From: an uncultured Lachnoclostridium sp.
GTDB taxonomy: Bacteria; Bacillota; Clostridia; Lachnospirales; Lachnospiraceae
DNA: 64,000 bases
Assembly (NCBI GenBank): GCA_948330435.1
Contig: CAOJBY010000009.1
Span: forward strand, 62,001-126,000
Reading direction: 5' to 3'
The notes below the pieces were generated by a model, which worked only from the letters and a program-made list of their open reading frames with translations, searched no databases and was not told the origin of the DNA. A program made the translations under genes and the position numbers. Below are positions 7,022-16,201 of this stretch, one piece after another. How positions within the stretch are numbered: position 1 is the first letter of the stretch; every line of letters starts with the position of its first letter.

Positions 7022-8395
7022 CTAAAATTCCAGCACCAAAGCCCTGCGGCCGGAATCCCATTGCATCCCTGCTGCATTGTTGGCTATTGCCTGCATTTCT
7101 TTTACATAATATTCCATGCCAGTCTCTGCCAGGAGTCTTCGGGTAGTGGCATCATATTGGAGACGTATGACGTATCCTGCATTTTGATACAATACACGTC
7201 TGGTCATCCCCTCCTCTGTCATGGTGTACAGGCAGATATCCTGGGGGCCGGTGTCTCCCATGTGATCTCTGTCATACTCCGCCACCACAAATGCCTCTCC
7301 GTCATCCAAAACACAGAAGTCCCGAATTCCTCTGGCCGGCCCTACGGACATGGTGCTTACATAAGCACCGTCTGTTATATCCAGACATATGATTCCCTCC
7401 TCTGCGGAGGTAAAATACAGATATCCCCCGGCATCCAGATAAAGCTTGCCATCTCTTGGGCAGTTGACGATGTTAGGAATGACGACCCCCTCTGTTTCCA
7501 TGCCCGGCTTGGGGATCTTCTGGGTAAAAAAGTCAATTCGTACTTGAGAGGAAGCCTTATTTGTCTCCGGTTCACTTATCTCCGAGACGATTGCCGTAAG
7601 AATGTCCTCCCCTTTCCAATCTACATAAAGCTGTGTTCCATCCAAAATATCTACTTTCCCTGTGGTGCCAGAGTAATAATAGTTCATCCGGTTGATCTCC
7701 TGGCCCGTCTCCATATTGCGGTAGTGGAAAACGAATTTATCACCCATGTAAGAATTCCACACATCAATATTCCTCGGATAGAAGCCATAGCATAAGAGTG
7801 ATCCATCCCGACTCCAGGCAACCAGAATCATAAACTGCTCTATGGGGCATTCTTCCTTATCCCCATCCAGCAGCAGCTCTTCTTCCCCTGTTTCCAGATC
7901 CATCAGATAAAGCCGCCCTCCTATATAAGTTTGATCCCACCGTACATACAGTAAATATCTTCCGTCCGGTGAAAAAAACGATTTCGCCAGATTCTGTTCA
8001 TCCCGGCTCCCGGACTCCCAGGCTATCGAAACACCAGTGGATGCCATCAGTTCCCCCACCGGAAATACCCCCGTATCGTAAAAACCGTAACGATAATCCA
8101 GCGTTCGTATTCTCAGACCGTCTGTGGCAGATTCCGCCAGACGCACCTGATGCTCTCCCGTTCCCGGCAAAAAGGCCGTATAACCTCCAAACGTAAGACT
8201 AGAATAATCCTCGCTGTACATTTTCCGGACTGCATAGCGATCTCCCGTCTCTCCCTGGAGGGCAACGCCCTGCTCCATATCCTCCTCCGGAAGAAGCATG
8301 GTCTTGGGTTCAGGCACCCTCCTGCAGCCCGCAGCCAGTGTAAGGCAAAAGAGCAAAAGGCCAAACCTCCAAAGAGATGTTATTCGATCTCTCAC
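7022..8395 (-). CDS. Beta-propeller-like lipoprotein of a two-component operon
   Basis: A 457-residue lipoprotein of unknown function. The N-terminus (MRDRITSLWRFGLLLF then LTLAAGC) is a type II signal peptide with the lipidated Cys at about 24. The mature part shows repeated short strands with F-S-P-D-G-R-Y-L-L-Y-V-R and W-S-R-D-G-S-L-L-C-like blades, as in TolB/WD40-type propellers. I start at the GTG (8395), preceded by AAAGGAGGG; an upstream ATG at 8440 has no ribosome site. It lies 58 bases after the sensor kinase and is probably its third partner, either a surface ligand binder or a modulator of the sensor. No enzyme motif is seen. Confidence 0.7.
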   Translation of the reverse strand: MRDRITSLWRFGLLLFCLTLAAGCRRVPEPKTMLLPEEDMEQGVALQGETGDRYAVRKMYSEDYSSLTFGGYTAFLPGTGEHQVRLAESATDGLRIRTLDYRYGFYDTGVFPVGELMASTGVSIAWESGSRDEQNLAKSFFSPDGRYLLYVRWDQTYIGGRLYLMDLETGEEELLLDGDKEECPIEQFMILVAWSRDGSLLCYGFYPRNIDVWNSYMGDKFVFHYRNMETGQEINRMNYYYSGTTGKVDILDGTQLYVDWKGEDILTAIVSEISEPETNKASSQVRIDFFTQKIPKPGMETEGVVIPNIVNCPRDGKLYLDAGGYLYFTSAEEGIICLDITDGAYVSTMSVGPARGIRDFCVLDDGEAFVVAEYDRDHMGDTGPQDICLYTMTEEGMTRRVLYQNAGYVIRLQYDATTRRLLAETGMEYYVKEMQAIANNAAGMQWDSGRRALVLEF

Positions 8396-8453
8396 AATTG
8401 CCCTCCTTTCCAGTACATCACTGCATTCATTTTGATGCAAATAGTGTAGTGTA

Positions 8454-9998
8454 TTAGCTGTTTTCTGTCTTCATCGTTCCTGCAAATGACGGAAACAGAA
8501 GAAAAAACGCAATTCGCCCCTCGGGACGATTCTCCGCCCAGATCACTCCCTTGTGTTCTTTCATAATCTTCTGGCAGATGGAAAGGCCCAGGCCTGCACT
8601 TCCCTGCTCCCTGGAATATTCTTTGTCCGCCCGGTAGAAAGGTTCAAAAATATGCTTTAACTGCTCCTGGCTCATCTGCTTTCCCTTATTTGATATGGAA
8701 AAGAGGACACGTCCTTTTCGATGGGCACCGGAGATTCGTATCTCTGTCCCCTCTTCTCCATATTTCACCGCATTGTCAATCAGATTAATAAAGACCTGTC
8801 TGAGCCGTTCCTCCTGACCCTGAACACATAGCTCCGTCTCCAGCTTCAGGCGGATATGAGCACCATAGCGGTTGGCCTTGATCTCCATGGCTTCCGAAAC
8901 GCTTCGTATCAGCTTTCCCATATCGACCCTTGTCATTTCCTCACGCTCCGCCCGATCGGCCATCTCCAGGAGCTGAATCACCATACGGTGAAGTCTTGTA
9001 CTCTCATGAAGAATATGCTCCACGCCTTTCTCTACCATTTCTTCGTCTCCTCCCTGATCGGCTTCAATCAACTGGGCATAGCCCTGAATGGTTGTGAGGG
9101 GCGTTTTCAGCTCATGGGTAACATTGTTATAGAATTCCTGGCGGCTGTTTAAAAGCTTCAGAATCTGGTCCCGGTCATCCTGCATTTTCTGGATATACTG
9201 CCCCACCTTATTCAGCATAGCACTGTAGTCCCTGGACAGCTCCCCGACCTCGTCACGCCTGGCAGAATCGGCCAGACCTGCCAGCAGCTCTGTATTGACT
9301 TCGTCCTGCTCCAGGTCCTGGCTCATCTGTCTGGAAACCTTGGTAAGCCGCTGAATCGGCTTGATGATTCGATTTAAAAGAAGAAAAATCAGAAAGAATG
9401 CGGCCGCAAATATAGCAATGGCAACACGTATAATAATCTCTTTCATCTGTTCTCCCTGCCGCCAAAGTTCCGTATAGTCCATGCAATAGCGGATGATTCC
9501 TACATTTTTCTCCGCCACAATTACAGGCATGGCAAACCAGACCTCAAGAGTGCCCTCCTCAGAATATACCAGGGTAAAAGCAGTATTCCCATTCACAGCC
9601 TCCTGTAATTCCGCAGTTCCTCCCTCCTGGTCATCACTGTGATTTTTTCGGTAATTATAGGCTAAAAGCTCTCCATCCTCAGAGTAGGCTGCCAGCTCAT
9701 AACGGCCGGAGGAACCATACATCTCCTGGACAATGGTTTCCGCAAGATTGTTAAAGCTCTCCTGGTCATTGTTTGCATCGTTAAGAATCAAAAGCTGCCG
9801 TACATAAATCTCCGTATTCTCCCGGACAGACTGCAGCTCCCGAATAATCTGTTCTTCTCTGCTCCCGGTCAACTGTCGATCCGTCATCCAATATAGAAAA
9901 ATCCCGCTTACCAGAAACACCGCAAGAAGACCCGCCGTCATCTGCATGCGGATCCCAAAACGAATGGTTCTTTTTTCCCAAGATTTCTTATGGTACAT
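8454..9998 (-). CDS. Sensor histidine kinase
   Basis: A 514-residue membrane kinase. Two membrane segments (about 20-37 and 188-208) flank an extracellular sensor domain of ~150 residues; then come a HAMP linker (IIKPIQRLTKVS), the dimerisation/phosphoacceptor box with His295 (THELKTPLTT), and the ATPase domain with N box (INLIDNAVKY), G boxes (QGSAGLGLSI) and an F box (IFEPFYRADK). Its start overlaps the upstream regulator gene by 11 bases, so the two are co-translated. PhoR/WalK-like in architecture; the stimulus is unknown. Confidence 0.93.
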   Translation of the reverse strand: MYHKKSWEKRTIRFGIRMQMTAGLLAVFLVSGIFLYWMTDRQLTGSREEQIIRELQSVRENTEIYVRQLLILNDANNDQESFNNLAETIVQEMYGSSGRYELAAYSEDGELLAYNYRKNHSDDQEGGTAELQEAVNGNTAFTLVYSEEGTLEVWFAMPVIVAEKNVGIIRYCMDYTELWRQGEQMKEIIIRVAIAIFAAAFFLIFLLLNRIIKPIQRLTKVSRQMSQDLEQDEVNTELLAGLADSARRDEVGELSRDYSAMLNKVGQYIQKMQDDRDQILKLLNSRQEFYNNVTHELKTPLTTIQGYAQLIEADQGGDEEMVEKGVEHILHESTRLHRMVIQLLEMADRAEREEMTRVDMGKLIRSVSEAMEIKANRYGAHIRLKLETELCVQGQEERLRQVFINLIDNAVKYGEEGTEIRISGAHRKGRVLFSISNKGKQMSQEQLKHIFEPFYRADKEYSREQGSAGLGLSICQKIMKEHKGVIWAENRPEGRIAFFLLFPSFAGTMKTENS

Positions 9999-10662
9999 AT
10001 TTATATCCTACTCCAAATACGGTGACCAGCTTATCCCCCAGGCCCGTTTTCCGGCGGAGACGCTGAATATGAATGTCCACGGTGCGTGTGTCACCTGCAT
10101 AGTCATAGCCCCAGATCTGCTCTAAGAGTATCACTCTGGTAAATACCTGTCTGGGATGTTTTAAAAAATACAGCAGAAGATCGTATTCCTTTGGGGTCAG
10201 CTCCACAGGCTCCCCGTTTCGATAGACCATACGCTCCTGCTCGGACACGGTAAGCCCCTCTGCCGCAGGCTCCTCCTGCCGGATTCCCCGAACACGGTCA
10301 AACCGACGCAGAATGGTCTTCACCCGGGCCACTACCTCCCTGAGATCAAAGGGCTTCGTAATATAATCGTCTGCTCCGGATTCCAAGCCGTAGAGCTTAT
10401 CCTCCACATTTCCCCGGGCAGTCAGCATAATGATGGGGATATTATACCTCTCCGTCAGCATCCGGCACACGTCCACTCCGGCGATATCCGGCAGCATCCA
10501 GTCCAAGAGCACCATATCCGGCTCATATTCCTCCGCCCTTTCAAGGCCGCTGCCCCCCGTATAGGCACAGACCACCTCAAAGCCCTCTTTCTCAAATCCG
10601 TATTTTAAAATATCTGCAATCGGCTTCTCATCCTCAATCACCAGGATTCGTTTCTGGTCCAT
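9988..10662 (-). CDS. OmpR/PhoB-type response regulator
   Basis: A 224-residue regulator with a receiver domain (IEDE acidic pocket, phosphoacceptor Asp in VLLDWMLPDIAG, Lys in ITKPFD) and a C-terminal winged helix (VELTPKEYDLLLYFL, RTVDIHIQRLRRK). The ATG at 10662 follows AAAGGAG; the open frame continues upstream but without a ribosome site. It is the first gene of the regulator-kinase-lipoprotein operon. An inverted pair GTAGAA/TTCTAC around the likely -10 (10751-10770) could be an autoregulatory operator. Confidence 0.93.
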   Translation of the reverse strand: MDQKRILVIEDEKPIADILKYGFEKEGFEVVCAYTGGSGLERAEEYEPDMVLLDWMLPDIAGVDVCRMLTERYNIPIIMLTARGNVEDKLYGLESGADDYITKPFDLREVVARVKTILRRFDRVRGIRQEEPAAEGLTVSEQERMVYRNGEPVELTPKEYDLLLYFLKHPRQVFTRVILLEQIWGYDYAGDTRTVDIHIQRLRRKTGLGDKLVTVFGVGYKYVP

Positions 10663-10776
10663 CTCTTTTTGCACTCCTTTGTTGTAGAGTCCTCCCGAAA
10701 TTTTTATATTAAGGGAATTTCCAGGAGTCCTCAGGAATCCTGCATATCGTAGAATATTATACCTTTCTACAATATA

Positions 10777-10809
10777 AAAATATGCTACACCAATGGTATA
10801 GCATATTTT
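10777..10809 (-). terminator. Terminator downstream of the HAD phosphatase gene
   Basis: Perfect 11-bp stem AAAATATGCTA/TAGCATATTTT with an 11-base loop, followed by T's on the minus strand. It separates the beta-glucoside operon from the two-component operon. Confidence 0.65.
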
Positions 10810-10878
10810 TATCAAATTTGTAAACAGATTGTATCAGATGTCCAAAACATCACTGGATAAACTCTATTATCTTCTCAA

Positions 10879-11688
10879 TCACAGCATATTCTCTATCCGG
10901 CTTAAGAACCTTGGAAGCTGCCGCCCTTGCTTCAGAACAGCATTAGCCGGTGCATAGGAATGTGGAAACATCCGCAGCATCTCCACATCATTCCCCCCGT
11001 CTCCAAAAACGGCAGTCTCTTTCTTTTTCCACCCAAGATAGTCACTCAGCCAAAGAAGAGCTTTTGCCTTGGAAACCTCCTGGTCCGTAACCTCTATCAC
11101 ATGCTCTGCAAAGGGTGCGTTTACTGCATCCACAAGACAGCCGTTCAATTCCTGGAGAAGCCTGCCGTATCGCTCATCATCCAATTCCAAACCATTGATC
11201 TTCAGAATCTTTTCATTTTGGATCTCTTCACGTGTACAGTTGAAGCTGATTCTGGACATAAAGCGTTCATAATATCCGCTTTCTTTTTTCTCCAGTACCT
11301 TTTTCCGCCACATGTCCCAGGCACTGTATTCACGAATATAGGCATCCTGGCTAAGCCTTGTCAAAGTTCCGGATGCCGTGATAAATTCCAGATTTCTTTC
11401 CGGGTACTTCTGAAGAAACAATTTTTTTGTTTCCGGAGAAACCTCTTTTACAAACACAGGCCGCCGCTTAGGGTCCAGAATCAATGCACCGTTCATCAAA
11501 ATCAGATATACCGGCATATCCCAAAGTCCCGGACAATTCTTTACACCCTCTTCGGTTCTTCCTGTAGCAACTGCAAAATCATAACCCCTTTCCAGAACCC
11601 TGCTAATACCATCCTCTATTACCTCATCCCATTCGAAATTCCGGTTTAACAGGGTTCCGTCCAGGTCACTGACAAAATGCCGGATCAT
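10879..11688 (-). CDS. Cof-type HAD phosphatase
   Basis: A 269-residue HAD hydrolase of the Cof/YidA type (cap IIb). Motif I is SDLDGTLLN with the nucleophile Asp, motif II the ATGRT segment, and motif IV FGDGGNDVEML. Such enzymes dephosphorylate sugar phosphates or other small phosphoesters in the cytosol. The start lies 4 bases after the GH1 stop and its ribosome site is inside the GH1 end, so it is translated with the beta-glucoside operon. A role in relieving sugar-phosphate stress is plausible. Confidence 0.88.
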   Translation of the reverse strand: MIRHFVSDLDGTLLNRNFEWDEVIEDGISRVLERGYDFAVATGRTEEGVKNCPGLWDMPVYLILMNGALILDPKRRPVFVKEVSPETKKLFLQKYPERNLEFITASGTLTRLSQDAYIREYSAWDMWRKKVLEKKESGYYERFMSRISFNCTREEIQNEKILKINGLELDDERYGRLLQELNGCLVDAVNAPFAEHVIEVTDQEVSKAKALLWLSDYLGWKKKETAVFGDGGNDVEMLRMFPHSYAPANAVLKQGRQLPRFLSRIENML

Positions 11689-11692
11689 AGGA

Positions 11693-13174
11693 TTAATACT
11701 CCAGATTTGTGCCGTTGCTTTCGATTACCTGCTTATAATAATCAAAGCTGTCTTTTTTAATTCGCTTGAAAGTTCCCTTTCCATAATCATCTACATCCAC
11801 ATAGATGAAGCCGTAACGCTTGGACATCTGCCTTGTGGATTCGCTGACCAGATCAATGCATCCCCACCAGGTATAACCCCACAGCTCCACGCCGTCCTCA
11901 TTGATGGCATCGCTCATGGCCTTTACATGGTCTCTTAAGTACTCACAGCGGTAGGGATCGTGAACCTTGCCATCCTCAGCAACCACATCCTTTGCACCCA
12001 AACCGTTTTCCACGATGAATAAGGGCTTGCGGTAGCGGTCATAGAGATCCACCAGAGAGATCCGAAGTCCCGTGGGATCCGTCTGCCATCCCCACTCGGA
12101 GGAGGGGAGATAGGGATTCTTAACGCCATTCACCGTATTGCCAGGAGCCATATCAAGACCCTCCGTATTGGCCGCCATGCAGCTTGTCATGTAGTAGGAG
12201 AAAGATACGAAATCTACACAGCCCTCTTTCAGAATCTGGGCATCCTCCGGCTCCATATGAATGACATAACCCTTATTTTCAATCTCCTTTTCCAGATACT
12301 TCGGATACTCTCCAAATACCTGGATATCCACATAGCGGTAGATGCTTCTCATTCTCTGCTGATTAGCCAGATTATCCTCGGGCTTGCAGGTAAAGGGATA
12401 GAAGCAGAGCTTTGTCATCATGCAGCCAATCTGGGAACCGGGAACAAGCTCGTGACCGATCTTCACCGCCTTTGCACTGGCAATCATCTGATTATGCATG
12501 GCCTGATAAATAGCCTGCTCAAAGGGCATATCCGTAAAGCGGTCCTCAATAAGTGCACCACTTGTAACCGGATGACGCAGCATAGCATCAATCTCGTTAA
12601 AGGTCAGCCAGTATTTTACATACTTTCCAAAGCGTTCAAAGCACACACGGGCATATTTTTCAAAAAGGTCAATCACCTCTCTGGAATACCACCCACGGTA
12701 GTCAGTGGCGAGCACAAGGGGCGGATCATAGTGAGACAGGGTTACCAGGGGTTCTATTCCGTATTTTTTACACTCCTTGAACATATCCTCGTAAAATGCG
12801 ATTCCGGCTTCGTTGGGTTTTTCATCCCTTGGATCCGTAAAGATCCGTGACCAGGAGATAGACATACGGAAGATTTTATAACCCATCTCGGCAAACATTT
12901 TGATGTCTTCTTTATAGTAATGGTAAAAATCAATTCCCCGGCGTTTAGGATAATTGGCTTCCGGCCCTGCCGCCAGTGCTTCCTCCAGATCCTTGCTGGA
13001 AAATGCAAACTGCTTGGTAAAGTCAGCCACTCCAACCTCACGATAAGGCAGACAGTCCTCAATGGTCATTCCCTTGCCGTCCTCGTTCCATGCTCCCTCA
13101 ATCTGATTGGCGGCTGTTGCACCGCCCCAGAGAAAGTTTTCGGGAAATTTCAGTGGTGATGTGTTGTTATACAT
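11693..13174 (-). CDS. 6-phospho-beta-glucosidase (GH1)
   Basis: A 493-residue GH1 hydrolase that cleaves phosphorylated beta-glucosides delivered by the PTS. The start region FLWGGATAANQIEGAW is the GH1 signature; the acid/base Glu194 is in LTFNE and the nucleophile Glu389 in IVENG. SWSRIF and the phosphate-type C-terminal SKRYGFIYVD are present. The ATG at 13174 follows AAGGAGG. It is downstream of the PTS gene and upstream of the HAD gene. Because the PTS gene is broken, its phospho-substrate must come from another permease, or the operon is decaying. Confidence 0.92.
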   Translation of the reverse strand: MYNNTSPLKFPENFLWGGATAANQIEGAWNEDGKGMTIEDCLPYREVGVADFTKQFAFSSKDLEEALAAGPEANYPKRRGIDFYHYYKEDIKMFAEMGYKIFRMSISWSRIFTDPRDEKPNEAGIAFYEDMFKECKKYGIEPLVTLSHYDPPLVLATDYRGWYSREVIDLFEKYARVCFERFGKYVKYWLTFNEIDAMLRHPVTSGALIEDRFTDMPFEQAIYQAMHNQMIASAKAVKIGHELVPGSQIGCMMTKLCFYPFTCKPEDNLANQQRMRSIYRYVDIQVFGEYPKYLEKEIENKGYVIHMEPEDAQILKEGCVDFVSFSYYMTSCMAANTEGLDMAPGNTVNGVKNPYLPSSEWGWQTDPTGLRISLVDLYDRYRKPLFIVENGLGAKDVVAEDGKVHDPYRCEYLRDHVKAMSDAINEDGVELWGYTWWGCIDLVSESTRQMSKRYGFIYVDVDDYGKGTFKRIKKDSFDYYKQVIESNGTNLEY

Positions 13175-13230
13175 AATCCATTCCTCCTTATTATAGTCGC
13201 TGTGCGACAACACTAAATAGTTTCATAATA

Positions 13231-14942
13231 TTATTTAATTATAGTTAATAAAGCTTCACTCTTTGCTATCATGCCCTCTGTCTCATTGGGAAGCACATCC
13301 AGATAGTCTCCGGAGTTTGTTACCAAAACGGGTGTTACCAGGGAATATCCCTCTTTCAAAATGGCTGCCAGATCTACCTCCAGCAATACGTCTCCTGCCT
13401 TTACTTTCTGATTCTCCTGTACCTTTACCTCAAAATGTTTTCCCTGCAAGTTCGCTGTGTCAACACCCACATGGATGATACACTCTACTCCATCCTCAGA
13501 AGTAATTCCAACTGCATGCTTCGTCGGGTACAAAGCTGTCACCGTGCCGTCAAAGGGAGCCACAACAACTCCATCCTCCGGGTCTATGGCAATTCCCTTA
13601 CCCATGGTTCCGGAAGAGAATACCACATCCTTTACCTGCTCCAGAGGAATCAGAGTTCCGGTAATCGGTGCATAGACAACAGAATTCTTCTTTTCTCCCG
13701 TTGTCACTGTCGGCTGACTTGAAGCTTTTGTCTCCGTCTTAGACTCATTCGTTTCCTCTGAAAGTCCCATTACCAGTACAAAGCCAAGTCCTGCTGCTAC
13801 CGCCATACCAAGGCATACGGCCCAGAAGCCCTCTCCCATAAATACGGGAAGAGATAAAATACAAGAGTTTACAAACGAGGTCGCACGGCCGCCAAAGCCA
13901 CCTACAATAGCTCCTCCCGCTGCACCTGCAATAACTGCTGCAATTAATGCATTTCTAAATTTCAAAATAACACCATAAATACCAGGCTCTGTAATTCCAA
14001 TGAAAGCTGAAATTGCTGTAGATGCACCAATAGATTTATTTTCACTCTTCCTTGCCCTTACCATGACGCCCATGCAAACACCAAACAGTGCCAGAGTTCC
14101 CATGGTATTCATCGGAAGCAGGAAGTCATAACCAAAATTTTAGAAATATAATTTGCCTAGGGTGCAATTCCAATTAATGTTAAGGGCACCATAATAATCA
14201 AAACAAACAGAGGCGTAAATACCAGACGCAAAACCTTAGGTATCACTTTGTCGACCAACGGATATACAAAACTCAGTACCAGCACCGCCAGAATAATTGG
14301 AATACTACTCGATGCATATTTTACAAATGGTATGGGCAGACCCAGGAAAATCATAGGTGCCGCACTTTCCGCAAGACCCTCTGTCATGGTCGGATACAAG
14401 AGTGCCCCTGCTAATGCCAGAGAACATGCCGTGTCTGTCTTAAAGCGTTTGGATGCGGACCAAGCCACTAAAAACGGCAGGAAATAGAATACGCAGTCAC
14501 CTGCAATGGTCAAAACCTGAATAGCATCAGAAGCAGCATCAACGCCGCAATAAGAGGTCAAAATGGTAATCAAACCCTTAATCATTCCAGCACCGGCCAA
14601 AGCAGGGATAACGGGAAGAAGAATGGCCGCCATAGTTTCGAAGACACCTGTTACCTGAAACTTCCTTTTCTGCTCCATGGTCTCTTCCGTATGTATAAAT
14701 CCCGTCTGAACAATTACCGCATCATAAACTGTATTTACTTCATTTCCAATAATGATCTGAAGCTGTTCCGCTTGATACTGTGCACCTAACACTCCATCTA
14801 ACGCCTTAAGCTTCTCCAAATCCACAGAAGACTTATCTTTCAGATAAAACCGCAGTCTTGTTACACAGTGAAACATCTCCTTGATGTTCTCTTTGCCGCC
14901 TACTTCTTTCAGAATCTGTCCGGCCAGTTTTTTTGCATCCAT
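13231..14942 (-). pseudogene. Disrupted beta-glucoside PTS EIIBCA
   Basis: Two frames together make one broken bglF-type permease. The upstream frame (14157-14942, 261 residues) holds EIIB, with the phospho-Cys in MFHCVTRLR, and the first part of the membrane EIIC domain, ending ...LIGIAP at a TAG. The downstream frame (start near 14112; open back to 14146) resumes at G-Y-D-F-L-L-P-M-N-T-M and holds the end of EIIC plus a complete EIIA with the active His in CIIHVGVDT. The frames differ, and about 60-70 residues of EIIC expected between them (including the usual GLHWG region) are missing. So this is a stop plus an internal deletion, not a simple frameshift. The EIIA part may still be made. 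Confidence 0.8.
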
Positions 14943-14977
14943 AATCGCTCCGCTTTTCTTTTATAAATAAGTAAAAT

Positions 14978-15026
14978 AAAAAGACCCAAATTAAGATATC
15001 CTTTCCGATACATTAATTCAGGTCTT
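14978..15026 (-). terminator. RAT-controlled terminator before the PTS gene
   Basis: AAGACC and GGGTCTT pair, then TTTTTATTTT on the minus strand. Its left arm overlaps the RAT at 15021-15049, so antiterminator binding should prevent this hairpin. Confidence 0.75.
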
Positions 15027-15049
15027 GCCTCCATTACGAGTCACAATCC
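15021..15049 (-). promoter_or_regulatory. RAT antiterminator element 2 (bglG to PTS)
   Basis: The minus strand reads GGATTGTGACTCGTAATG then GAGGCAAGACC, close to the ribonucleic antiterminator of BglG/LicT systems (known form: GGATTGTTACTGC...GCAGGCAAAACC). It lies 21 bases after the antiterminator stop codon and overlaps a terminator stem. The antiterminator protein probably binds here to let transcription reach the PTS, GH1 and HAD genes. Confidence 0.85.
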
Positions 15050-15069
15050 TAAGCATTATGTTCTCTCAC

Positions 15070-15897
15070 TCATTCAATATGAATTGTCAAGTAAAGCTTT
15101 TCTTCACGGCTTACATCATATCCGAATTCCAAATGAATGTATTTTGCAATCCGCTGTACACATTCAAAGGATTTCTTATAATTATTCTCTACAAGCTCCA
15201 GAAGCTGATTGTCGCCGTCCGTCGATGTCAACGGCTTTTTATCCATCATTCTCTGTACAAAGAACTTCAGATGCGTTATCAGGCGATAGTAATCAAGAGA
15301 ATCCTCCTGAAACTCCATCTTAAAATAATTGAGGATGATCATCAGGGTATCCTGCACAATCCGTGTTCTCTGTACGGTATCCTCCATGGAACCGTTCATA
15401 CTTGCATTTACAAAGTGAAATGCAATGAAGCCCGCCTCGTCCTCCGGAAGTTCCACCTCAAAAGTCCTGTTAATCAGTTCAAGAGCTTCCAGAGCCGTCT
15501 CATATTCGCCACGGTACATCATCTTCGTCTCAGTCAGAAGCTGATTCTTAATCAGCATTCCCTCCCGATATCTCTGAACACTGAAATGAATATGATCCAT
15601 GAGGGAAAGATAGATATTATCATCAAAATCGTGTTCCAGCTTCTTTCTGGCATTCTCAATGACTTTCTCGGTAATCTCCAGATATTCCCCCGGAATCTCC
15701 CTCAGTATCTTTTGAAATCTTGCCGCCAAATCCGGAACCTGCTGGGAGAAAATACACTCGATTTTGTCTTTCTCTATGGTATCTCCCCGTTTTTTCTGGA
15801 AAGCAACTCCACTTCCCATTACAATGATATCCTCTCCCTTTTCGTTCAAAGAAATAACAACATTATTGTTCAGTACTTTCACTATCTTCAGAACCAT
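15070..15897 (-). CDS. BglG/LicT-family transcriptional antiterminator
   Basis: A 275-residue RNA-binding antiterminator. Residues 1 to ~55 form the CAT RNA-binding domain (MVLKIVKVLNNNVV, G-S-G-V-A-F-Q-K-K-R-G-D); two PRD domains follow with conserved His in LMDHIHFS, FHFVNAS and LTIHIE. PTS-dependent phosphorylation of those His residues normally controls activity. I place the start at the ATG 15897, where the CAT domain begins; the open frame extends upstream only because it crosses the RAT leader. The substrate is probably a beta-glucoside, from the neighbours. Loss of its PTS partner may leave it unregulated. Confidence 0.92.
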   Translation of the reverse strand: MVLKIVKVLNNNVVISLNEKGEDIIVMGSGVAFQKKRGDTIEKDKIECIFSQQVPDLAARFQKILREIPGEYLEITEKVIENARKKLEHDFDDNIYLSLMDHIHFSVQRYREGMLIKNQLLTETKMMYRGEYETALEALELINRTFEVELPEDEAGFIAFHFVNASMNGSMEDTVQRTRIVQDTLMIILNYFKMEFQEDSLDYYRLITHLKFFVQRMMDKKPLTSTDGDNQLLELVENNYKKSFECVQRIAKYIHLEFGYDVSREEKLYLTIHIE

Positions 15898-15953
15898 CCC
15901 TCGCTTTCTGAGTTTAATTCTCTTTCGTCCGCCGGATGCGTGTTCCAGTGAGA

Positions 15954-16006
15954 CAAAAAAATACAGGCCACCAAAAGCAATCTTCTTCTGCTTTCGGTAT
16001 TGCCTG
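15954..16006 (-). terminator. RAT-controlled leader terminator of the antiterminator gene
   Basis: CAGGCAATACC pairs with GGTGGCCTG, followed by seven T's on the minus strand (15954-15960). The left arm is part of the RAT at 15996-16023. Confidence 0.8.
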
Positions 16007-16023
16007 CTTCCCAGTAACAATCC
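15996..16023 (-). promoter_or_regulatory. RAT antiterminator element 1 (leader of bglG-type gene)
   Basis: The minus strand reads GGATTGTTACTGGGA then AGCAGGCAATACC, nearly identical to the known BglG/LicT target. It lies in the leader between the promoter and the gene, so the antiterminator controls its own synthesis. Confidence 0.9.
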
Positions 16024-16045
16024 TCATCAAGCTATGTATAACTCT

Positions 16046-16059
16046 TGTAAACGTCTACG
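16046..16059. promoter_or_regulatory. Possible cre (CcpA) site
   Basis: TGTAAACGTCTACG matches the catabolite response consensus TGWAANCGNTNWCA except at two positions and lies at the start point of the antiterminator operon promoter, a usual place for carbon catabolite repression. Confidence 0.35.
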
Positions 16060-16064
16060 CAAAT

Positions 16065-16092
16065 ATAATAACACAATAAATAATTCTGTCAA
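16065..16092 (-). promoter_or_regulatory. Promoter of the beta-glucoside operon
   Basis: TTGACA (16087-16092) and TATTAT (16065-16070) with a 16-base spacer, about 40 bases before RAT element 1. The remaining part of the 15898-16298 gap is AT-rich and holds only the inverted repeat near 16209. Confidence 0.7.
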
Positions 16093-16201
16093 TGGGTTTT
16101 TATTTTTTTGGCGGATTTCACAATTTCATAGTTCTGAATTTGTGAGATATAACCAAATACAAAGTGTTTGTGAATGGAAACTGCCGGAGGGACCCAAAAT
16201 G

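Noticed and set aside
6968..7795. Plus-strand open frame of 275 codons opposite the propeller lipoprotein
   Set aside because: No ribosome site, starts inside a terminator hairpin, and is antisense to a gene with signal peptide and ribosome site.
13231..14942. Programmed frameshift joining the two PTS frames
   Set aside because: There is no slippery sequence at the junction, an in-frame TAG ends the first frame, and ~60-70 residues of EIIC are missing, so a shift alone would not restore the protein.
15025..15951. Plus-strand open frame of 308 codons opposite the antiterminator gene
   Set aside because: Antisense to a clear BglG-type gene and crossing its two RAT switches; no start signal.
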